The notes under the pieces: generated by a model | Told to the model about the DNA's origin: nothing | Databases searched by the model: none | The model's input: the letters and a program-made list of their open reading frames with translations, nothing else | Source of the DNA: Methylotenera_A sp040387095 | GTDB taxonomy: Bacteria > Pseudomonadota > Gammaproteobacteria > Burkholderiales > Methylophilaceae | NCBI GenBank assembly: GCA_040387095.1 | Contig: JAZKEJ010000068.1 | Location: forward strand, 1-8,602 | Reading direction: 5' to 3' | DNA: 8,602 nt | Translations under genes and position numbers: made by a program | Shown: one piece after another, positions 1 to 4,702 of the stretch | How positions within the stretch are numbered: position 1 is the stretch's first letter | Layout of the letters: every line of letters begins with the position of its first letter

Positions 1-100
1 CAATATCGGCATCGCCCATACGCATAATTGAGCCTTTACCAAATTGTTTTTCAATCTGCGAAAGTGCGGCGGCGAGTGCTTTGCTTTTGTTGTCATCCAT
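1..100 (-). CDS. recA: RecA recombinase, N-terminal fragment (cut by window edge)
   Basis: Read on the minus strand from the ATG at 100-98, the first 33 codons give a typical RecA N-terminus: [20 protein letters not shown], followed by [13 protein letters not shown]. The '[19 protein letters not shown]' pattern is diagnostic of bacterial RecA, the ATP-dependent strand-exchange protein of recombinational repair and co-protease of the SOS response. The Walker A and B motifs lie beyond the window, so intactness cannot be judged. An AAAGG sequence lies about 9 nt upstream of the ATG and fits a ribosome binding site. In many bacteria pncC/cinA lies directly upstream of recA. Here it is on the same side and strand, but the small gene at 304-639 sits between them in the opposite orientation, so recA must have its own promoter. 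Confidence 0.97.
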
Positions 101-185
101 GTGTTTTTGCCTTTATTTTGAGCTACTAAATTAACTGCTGATTATTCCATATTTTGCGTTTAAACGTAAGCTTAACTCTGTCTTA

Positions 186-214
186 TGCTCAGGAATTTAC
201 GGAGTATTTATAAT
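186..214 (+). promoter_or_regulatory. Putative sigma-70 promoter for the small secreted protein gene
   Basis: A perfect TATAAT lies at 209-214. A weak -35 candidate (TGCTCA, 186-191, 3 of 6 consensus bases) sits 17 nt upstream. This predicts a start near 221 and an 80-nt leader to the ATG at 304. The leader contains a short hairpin at 261-275 (TGCGTT/AATGCA arms, one G-U pair) upstream of the GGAGG ribosome binding site. The -10 is convincing and the -35 is not, so an activator may be needed. The imperfect palindrome CTG-N9-CAG at 178-192 overlaps the -35. Nothing else in 101-303 looks like a gene. Confidence 0.4.
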
Positions 215-303
215 TAAAACAATAATTTTTAAACTGTAAAGTAGACTTTTTAAAACTGAATGCGTTTTTAATGCAGGGAGTGTTGTTTTAAATTGGAGGA
301 AAT

Positions 304-639
304 ATGAAAACATTACGTTCATTATTGGTAGTTTTAGCATTAAGTGCGGCGGCGGCATCGACTGCGTCAGCGCGTGATTCATTTAGTATCGGCATTAATG
401 TTGGTGGCTATGGCAACGATTATTATGCGCCACCCGTGAGATACTATTCAGCACCGCCTGTTATCTATCATCCACATGCGTATTATGGCGCGCCAAGAAT
501 CGTTTACTCTAATCCTCGCTACTATGCGCCGCGTGCATCATTTGGTTATCAGTATTACAACAATGGACATCGCCACCAAGGCAATAGGGGCTGGGGTAAC
601 CGCGGACACAGAGGCCATGATAGACGCGGGCATCGCTAA
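304..639 (+). CDS. Small secreted Tyr/Arg/His/Gly-rich protein, unknown function
   Basis: The protein has 111 residues. The start is well supported: TTGGAGGA lies just upstream of the ATG. Residues 1-23 are a clear Sec signal peptide (Lys2 and Arg5, a hydrophobic LLVVLAL core, then ...STASA), with likely signal peptidase I cleavage after ASA-23. The mature part of about 88 residues has three zones: a short Gly/Asn stretch; a middle of repeated Tyr-Tyr and Ala-Pro-Pro units (YYAPP, YYSAPP, YYGAP, RYYAP) with 14 Tyr; and a C-terminal tail of about 25 residues made of Gly, Arg, His and Asn (GHR, NRG and RGH repeats). It has no Cys, and no Lys after residue 2, so it is strongly basic through Arg. 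I recognise the general style of small proteobacterial envelope proteins with YYxPP repeats, but no function. An outer-surface or periplasmic structural or metal/anion-binding role would be a guess. The gene stands alone, opposite to its neighbours, with its own promoter and terminator. Confidence 0.85.
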   Translation: MKTLRSLLVVLALSAAAASTASARDSFSIGINVGGYGNDYYAPPVRYYSAPPVIYHPHAYYGAPRIVYSNPRYYAPRASFGYQYYNNGHRHQGNRGWGNRGHRGHDRRGHR

Positions 640-658
640 GATGTGGATATTTAATTTT

Positions 659-702
659 ATTTACTTTAAGTAGCAGGCAGCTGCGACTTAAAGTAAATTT
701 TT
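659..702 (+). terminator. Strong hairpin terminator between the small secreted protein gene and pncC
   Basis: A perfect 13-bp inverted repeat (659-671 with 686-698, ATTTACTTTAAGT and its complement) encloses a second 4-bp stem (GCAG 673-676 with CTGC 681-684) around a 4-nt loop. A run of five T follows at 698-702. This fits a rho-independent terminator for the plus-strand gene ending at 639. In the minus direction the hairpin also lies at the end of pncC, whose stop codon (690-688) is inside one arm. The following sequence there has no good U-run, so termination in that direction is less certain. Confidence 0.8.
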
Positions 703-1221
703 AATTAAGCTTTGCAATAGAAAAACAGTGGCTTGTTGACGAATTTGTTGGCGGTTTCCGCTGAAAATTCTGGTTTGAGTTTTGACGGGAAAATTTAATC
801 CTAGCCAAGCGAAACAAACTGTACCCACAGGTTTTTCTGCAGTTCCGCCATCAGGCCCGGCGATGCCGGTAATACTACCAACAATATAGGCGCTGTTTCT
901 GTTACACGCAATTCTGTTTAAACAGCCGGATGCCATTTCTGCTGCGACTGCTTCGCTAACCGCGCCATGGGTTTCCAGTGTTTGACTTAATACCTTTAAT
1001 AAATCCATTTTGGATTGATTGCTATAAGTCACAAAACCGCAATCAAACCAAGCAGAGCTGCCAGCCACGCTGGTAATCGTTTCTGCAACCATACCGCCTG
1101 TGCAGGATTCTGCTAAAGTCAGCATCAAGTTTCGCGCTTTCAGCAAAACGCCTAATTCTTCGGCTAGGGCATAGGCTTTTTTTGAAAATGCCTGGTCGTT
1201 TAAATGCTCGTCCTCATACAT
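688..1221 (-). CDS. pncC: Nicotinamide-nucleotide amidase (CinA C-terminal domain, stand-alone PncC)
   Basis: PncC deamidates nicotinamide mononucleotide to nicotinic acid mononucleotide and ammonia, recycling the NMN made by NAD-dependent DNA ligase. It acts in the cytoplasm. From the ATG at 1221 the protein has 177 residues, a normal length for the stand-alone CinA C-terminal domain; the N-terminal MoeA/MogA-like COG1058 domain is absent. Family motifs are all present: AESCTGG (37-43) with the presumed nucleophile Ser39; GSSAWFDCGFVTYSNQSK (54-71) with Tyr66 and Lys71, likely active-site partners; HGAVSE (85-90); and GIAGPDGGTAEKPVGTV (119-135). I chose 1221 over the in-frame ATG at 1239 because GGGAG lies 9 nt upstream of it and nothing similar precedes 1239. 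This start overlaps the end of pgpA by 8 nt, which suggests translational coupling. It is the last gene of the mogA-to-pncC operon. Confidence 0.93.
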   Translation of the reverse strand: MYEDEHLNDQAFSKKAYALAEELGVLLKARNLMLTLAESCTGGMVAETITSVAGSSAWFDCGFVTYSNQSKMDLLKVLSQTLETHGAVSEAVAAEMASGCLNRIACNRNSAYIVGSITGIAGPDGGTAEKPVGTVCFAWLGLNFPVKTQTRIFSGNRQQIRQQATVFLLQSLIKNLL

Positions 1222-1750
1222 GCACTTTGACTCCCACATATACCCACAGCAAAGTTTTTAAAGCCAGTATTGCGTAAATGCCTGCCAGCAAATCGTCAAA
1301 CATCACGCCAAAACCACCTTTAAGTTTTGCGTCAAATTGGCGAATCGGAAAAGGCTTCCAAATATCAAATAAACGAAACAAAGCAAATGCGATTAACCAC
1401 CAGAACCAATGCATAGGCGTGAATGCCAGCACCAGCATGATGGTAACGATTTCATCCCAAACAATTGCGCCGTGATCCGCAACACCTAACGCTTTGCCTG
1501 TTTTGCCGCAACAATAGATGCCAATTAAAAAAAAGCAAAAAATGACGATTAATTGTGTGCTAAATGTGTAGCGGGATAAAAGCCAAAATATCGGCATACC
1601 AATAAGTGTGCCAAAAGTGCCGGGTGCTTTTTTAGCCAATCCGCTACCAAAACCCAAGCTTAAAAAATGTGCTGGATGCGCGATTAGCAACTTGAATGTT
1701 GGTTGGTTTGGACTCACTGAATGCTGATTAATCAGATTGGGCTTAGCCAA
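1214..1750 (-). CDS. pgpA: Phosphatidylglycerophosphatase A
   Basis: PgpA is an inner-membrane phosphatase that converts phosphatidylglycerol phosphate to phosphatidylglycerol. Numbering from the furthest possible start (1759), the family motifs are GFGSGLAKKAPGTFGT (36-51), WDE (101-103) inside a hydrophobic segment, FDIWKPFPIR (131-140) and MFDDLLAG (153-160). The conserved acidic residues of the metal-dependent active site are present. Three to four membrane segments are visible (about 50-62, 69-83, 103-130 and 158-178). No ATG precedes the conserved region, so the start is non-ATG. TTG at 1759 has its only purine-rich site (AAAGGA) almost touching it. TTG at 1750 has the same site about 10 nt upstream, so I prefer 1750 (178 residues). 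Both overlap the end of thiL. A later GTG at codon 15 has no ribosome binding site. The thiL-pgpA-pncC order is a familiar proteobacterial arrangement. Confidence 0.92.
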   Translation of the reverse strand: MAKPNLINQHSVSPNQPTFKLLIAHPAHFLSLGFGSGLAKKAPGTFGTLIGMPIFWLLSRYTFSTQLIVIFCFFLIGIYCCGKTGKALGVADHGAIVWDEIVTIMLVLAFTPMHWFWWLIAFALFRLFDIWKPFPIRQFDAKLKGGFGVMFDDLLAGIYAILALKTLLWVYVGVKVHV

Positions 1751-2711
1751 AATGATCAAATCCTTTGCTGGAAATAGTTAACTTTTGATTATTGTGCATC
1801 ACCTGAATACCTGAGCTTGCATGTGTTTCGCCAATTAAGCTTAATGCTAAAGCAAGCTGATTGCTTAGCATATGAATCGCCGCACGTTTTGATTTGGGCG
1901 CAGTAAAGCACAGTTCATAATCATCGCCACCGGCCAAAATAGCTTGTTGTATTTGAGGGTTTTGCAAATCTTGCTTTAAGTAATCGATACAGGGGATTTG
2001 TTCTAGATAGATTTTTGCACCAAGTGTTGAGTCGGGAGGTATGGACGCATGCAAAATATGGCCTAAATCAGCTAACAAGCCATCTGAAATATCGATACAA
2101 CTGCTGGCAATATCGTGTAAAGCTAAACCCAAAGCTAAGCGTGGTGTAGGCATATGCAATGCGTTCAAACAAACAGGTAGCGCGTTGCCTAAAACGTACA
2201 CTTTATTTTGTAAATGCGCTAACCCTAGAGCGGCACTGCCAAGACTGCCACTGACCCAAATGTCTTCATCCATTTTTGCGCCACTGCGTTTAAGTGCTTT
2301 ACCCAAAGGTACTTCGCCCATAATTTGCACGCTAATATTCAATGGCCCGCGTGTCGTATCGCCGCCAATTAAATCGACGCCAAATTGTTCTGCACAGGCA
2401 AAAAAGCCCTGGCTAAACGGTTTTAACCATTTGTCGTCAATGCTCGGTAAAGCAATGGCTAAGGTAGCCCATTTCGGCTGCGCGCCCATGGCCGCCATGT
2501 CCGATATGTTCACAGCCAGTGATTTCCAACCCAATTGATACGAGTCGCAATCTGCGAAAAAGTGAGTGCCTGCTACCAGCATATCGGCTGAAATAGCAAG
2601 TTGCATGCCGCTTGAAATAGAAATTAAGGCTGCGTCATCGCCCACACCTAAATCTGCTTGCTGACTAGGTCGAGTGAAATATTGAGCAATTAAATTAAAT
2701 TCTGGCGACAT
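1743..2711 (-). CDS. thiL: Thiamine-monophosphate kinase
   Basis: ThiL phosphorylates thiamine monophosphate with ATP to thiamine diphosphate, the last step of de novo cofactor synthesis. At 322 residues it matches the usual length of about 325. It has the PurM/ThiL ATP-grasp-like fold signatures: GVGDDAA (22-28), SADMLVAGTHF (41-51), NISDMAAMGA (68-77), the magnesium-binding GGDTTRG (116-122), IDISDGL (206-212) and GGDDYELCFT (261-270). All the key aspartates are in place, so the enzyme should be active. The ATG at 2711 lies 3 nt after the stop codon of the vanZ-like gene and has no clear Shine-Dalgarno sequence, so its translation probably depends on the upstream gene. NusB, often found just upstream of ThiL, is not here; its place is taken by mogA and the vanZ-like gene. 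Confidence 0.97.
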   Translation of the reverse strand: MSPEFNLIAQYFTRPSQQADLGVGDDAALISISSGMQLAISADMLVAGTHFFADCDSYQLGWKSLAVNISDMAAMGAQPKWATLAIALPSIDDKWLKPFSQGFFACAEQFGVDLIGGDTTRGPLNISVQIMGEVPLGKALKRSGAKMDEDIWVSGSLGSAALGLAHLQNKVYVLGNALPVCLNALHMPTPRLALGLALHDIASSCIDISDGLLADLGHILHASIPPDSTLGAKIYLEQIPCIDYLKQDLQNPQIQQAILAGGDDYELCFTAPKSKRAAIHMLSNQLALALSLIGETHASSGIQVMHNNQKLTISSKGFDHFG

Positions 2712-2714
2712 GAT

Positions 2715-3101
2715 TTAAATAGTGTTAGAGCTTAAAACCACAGTGTTTTTTGTACTTAGATTTTTAATCAGCACACAAATTACAACCGCTATGACGATGC
2801 CGAAAATATCTGCCAGCCAATCTGCAAAGCTAGCCATGCGAGTGACGGTTAAAGTGCTTTGAAGGTATTCAATTAATGCGCCATAGATGGACAGGCCTAA
2901 GCAGATATAACCCTTTTTTTGCCTATATGCAAAACAGCCTAACACTGTAAAGATGCCAAAACCAAAGATATGTTGCACTTTGTCCCAATAGGGCCAGCCG
3001 CCAGTTTTAGGCGCAAGTTCCATTAGCATCACAAAAGCGCTGGCAAAAATACATGCCCAAAATAAAACAACTGCAAGAAATTGTAGGTTAAGTTTTCGCA
3101 T
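2715..3101 (-). CDS. VanZ-family small membrane protein
   Basis: A 128-residue integral membrane protein with about four hydrophobic segments (8-28, 44-57, 65-80, 97-113). It carries the VanZ-like pattern of polar residues at membrane boundaries: DKVQH (40-44) followed by FGFGIFTVLG, then GALIEYLQ (74-81, with Glu78 and Gln81), then R88 and FADWLADIFG (92-101, with Asp94 and Asp98). The family is named after VanZ of the enterococcal teicoplanin-resistance cluster, but most chromosomal members like this one have no known link to glycopeptide resistance, and the function is unassigned. It lies 14 nt after mogA and 3 nt before thiL, so it is almost certainly co-transcribed. Neither it nor thiL has a strong ribosome binding site, in keeping with coupled translation. 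The hydrophilic tail after residue 114 has no recognisable motif. Confidence 0.85.
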   Translation of the reverse strand: MRKLNLQFLAVVLFWACIFASAFVMLMELAPKTGGWPYWDKVQHIFGFGIFTVLGCFAYRQKKGYICLGLSIYGALIEYLQSTLTVTRMASFADWLADIFGIVIAVVICVLIKNLSTKNTVVLSSNTI

Positions 3102-3115
3102 AGTTACACTGTTAG

Positions 3116-3718
3116 TTAAGCGGATTTAATAGCAGATTTTGGTCGAAATGTCTGCACGATTGATGCATTGGTTTCTACATATGGCATAGGCGAATCTTGT
3201 GTGGCTAATAAATCTAAGCAATATGGCACTGCGGAAAAAATGCCGTGCACTTTAATTTCTTCCGATTCACTTTTCAAGCCTTCAAGCGTTTGAGCGATTG
3301 CTTTTGGTTGGCCTGGCAAATTAATAATCAGGCATTGTTTGCGAACAACCGCGACTTGTCTGGATAGAATGGCAGTTGGCACAAAATTCAGACTGATCTG
3401 ACGCATCTGCTCGCCAAAACCTGGCATTACCTTGTCTGCAATGTTTAAAGTTGCCTCAGGCGTGACATCGCGCAAAGCAGGGCCTGTGCCGCCTGTGGTA
3501 AATATGAGATGGCAATTTTGATAGTCTACCAAATCAATAAGCGTTTCTTCAATCTCATCCTGCTCATCGGCAATTAAGCGTGTTTCAAATTTAATCGGCG
3601 TCATCACGGCTTTTTCTAGCCATTCTTGCAGGCTGGGAATGCCTTTGTCGGCATATACACCGCTACTTGCGCGATCGGAAATTGAAACTAAACCTATTTT
3701 AATGAATTGTTTTATCAT
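3116..3718 (-). CDS. mogA: Molybdopterin adenylyltransferase
   Basis: MogA adenylates molybdopterin with ATP, preparing it for molybdenum insertion by MoeA. The 200-residue protein is alignable by eye with E. coli MogA over nearly its whole length: IGLVSISDRASSGVYADKGIP (8-28), RLIADEQ (47-53), FTTGGTGPALRDVTPEAT (73-90), MPGFGEQMRQISL (98-110), LSRQVAVVRKQCLIINLPGQPKAI (118-141) and the C-terminal PYVET...FRPKSA. The two catalytic aspartates of the family correspond to Asp51 and Asp84. The length is normal and nothing is missing. It is the first gene of the minus-strand operon and starts 72 nt from the divergent PDZ gene. It implies that the host makes molybdenum enzymes such as nitrate reductase or formate dehydrogenase; none of these is in the window. 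Confidence 0.97.
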   Translation of the reverse strand: MIKQFIKIGLVSISDRASSGVYADKGIPSLQEWLEKAVMTPIKFETRLIADEQDEIEETLIDLVDYQNCHLIFTTGGTGPALRDVTPEATLNIADKVMPGFGEQMRQISLNFVPTAILSRQVAVVRKQCLIINLPGQPKAIAQTLEGLKSESEEIKVHGIFSAVPYCLDLLATQDSPMPYVETNASIVQTFRPKSAIKSA

Positions 3719-3757
3719 TAGCGTGTCTGTATTGTTGTGTCATTGTTTCAATCGTTA

Positions 3758-3766
3758 ATCATAACA
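3758..3766 (-). promoter_or_regulatory. mogA: Putative extended -10 promoter of the mogA operon
   Basis: Read on the minus strand, 3766-3758 is TGTTATGAT, an extended -10 (TG-N-TATGAT, 5 of 6 matches to TATAAT). No good -35 lies 16-18 nt upstream, which is tolerable for extended -10 promoters. It would start transcription near 3751 and leave a leader of about 33 nt. The whole mogA/PDZ divergent spacer is only 72 nt, so promoters for both directions must overlap or lie very close together. Confidence 0.35.
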
Positions 3767-3790
3767 TTTTCAACCGATAAGGATTCCTCC

Positions 3791-4606
3791 ATGCTGCCAG
3801 TAAGTCACCAATTAATGGTTAAAAAATCAATAAAAACTAATACACAAGTTAAATCAGGCGTGTCGCCAAAAATTATGCTGATTAGCTTGTTAGTTTTAGG
3901 GAGTTTGTTGCTGGCAACGCAATTAAGTGCAGCCGAAAATTGGTATGAAAAAAATTACAAAGCGCAAAATAGAGGCAATTTAGCTTCTTTGCAGGCTAAT
4001 CCTGATACCAAAATGTATGTCAGCAATCACAAGGAAGAAGATGATATCAGCATGCTGGAGAATGGTTACGATTTGATGGGTTCGTCTGGATTTACAGCTG
4101 GCGATGTGTCGGCTGAACAGGCTTTGTCGCATGCAAAAACTCTAAAAGCCGATACGGTGCTGGTTTACAGCAAGTATGGCTCGGCTAAGACGCCGAGCTC
4201 AAAAATGCAGCTAATTAAAGAAGCAGCTAAAATGGGCAAAGAGTTGACTGAGAAAGATCTGGAAACTGAGCAAACTAACTATAATTATTACGCCAGTTAT
4301 TGGGCAAAATTGCCAGCGCCTTTGCTAGGTGTACATGTGATTAAGTTAGCCATAAAACAATCGCAGGATGATGAAAAAGCAACAGAGGATAAAGGCCTGA
4401 AAGTGATTGCTGTCATTAAAGAGTCTGCCGCTGCAAAAGCTAATCTGCAACGTGGTGATGTGTTAATTAAATTTGGTGATACGCTATTAGACAAGCCTGA
4501 GCAATTATCTACAGCAGTACAAAAGTATCAAGGTCAAACAGTACCTGTGGTTTATGAGCGTGCTGGGCAGGCAAATACGGTACAAGTCGCGATTAATCAG
4601 CGTTAA
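3791..4606 (+). CDS. Secreted or membrane-anchored PDZ-domain protein, unknown function
   Basis: The preferred start is the ATG at 3791, with AAGGA 7 nt upstream. An in-frame ATG at 3737 adds 18 residues but lacks a ribosome binding site. The 271-residue product has an unusually long basic N-region (1-27), then a hydrophobic core (28-45) and a plausible signal peptidase site after LSAA-48 (no lipobox Cys). The exported part has two regions. Residues 49-165 include a conserved-looking block (86-128: ISMLENGYDLMGSSGF, then a helix ALSHAKTLKADTVLVYSKY) of the type seen before C-terminal domains in some gammaproteobacterial secreted proteins; I cannot name the family. Residues about 177-268 form a PDZ domain (LLGVHVI, GLKVIAVIKESAAAKANLQRGDVLIKFGD, then a helix starting at KPEQL). 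No protease catalytic domain is present, so it is not a DegP/DegQ-type enzyme; an envelope adaptor or substrate-binding role is likely. The Gcr-family gene follows on the same strand after about 96 nt. Confidence 0.85.
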   Translation: MLPVSHQLMVKKSIKTNTQVKSGVSPKIMLISLLVLGSLLLATQLSAAENWYEKNYKAQNRGNLASLQANPDTKMYVSNHKEEDDISMLENGYDLMGSSGFTAGDVSAEQALSHAKTLKADTVLVYSKYGSAKTPSSKMQLIKEAAKMGKELTEKDLETEQTNYNYYASYWAKLPAPLLGVHVIKLAIKQSQDDEKATEDKGLKVIAVIKESAAAKANLQRGDVLIKFGDTLLDKPEQLSTAVQKYQGQTVPVVYERAGQANTVQVAINQR

Positions 4607-4625
4607 TCCATTCTAGAGAGATTTT

Positions 4626-4651
4626 CATGTAGCGTTATTTAGCGCTACATG
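4626..4651 (+). other. Perfect 9-bp inverted repeat between the PDZ gene and gcr
   Basis: CATGTAGCG (4626-4634) pairs with CGCTACATG (4643-4651) around an 8-nt AT-rich loop. No T-run follows on either strand, so it is not a standard rho-independent terminator. The right arm contains the ATG at 4649, the most upstream possible start of the next gene, so that codon would be buried in the stem of the mRNA. It may be a processing or attenuation structure, an operator, or a degenerate terminator. Confidence 0.45.
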
Positions 4652-4702
4652 CTTAAATTCGGCTGTCAATTTCTAAAGCGACTTTTTGTCGCAAATTCCA
4701 GT

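Noticed and set aside
197..382. Minus-strand 61-codon frame in the recA upstream region
   Set aside because: It overlaps the promoter, leader and signal-peptide codons of the well-supported gene at 304 and shows no protein-like pattern or start signal.
476..673. Second plus-strand open frame overlapping the small secreted protein gene
   Set aside because: It is in another frame of a repetitive gene, has no ribosome binding site, and runs into the terminator hairpin.
688..1221. Could pncC be a truncated cinA that lost its N-terminal domain?
   Set aside because: The stand-alone form of about 165-180 residues is normal in proteobacteria. The upstream sequence is the intact pgpA gene, with no remnant of the COG1058 domain.
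2041..2538. Plus-strand open frame of 165 codons opposite thiL
   Set aside because: It lies wholly inside the unmistakable thiL gene, has no ribosome binding site, and its composition is that of an antisense shadow. The same applies to the open frames opposite pgpA (1278-1475), the antiporter (7466-7879) and darP (8185-8550).
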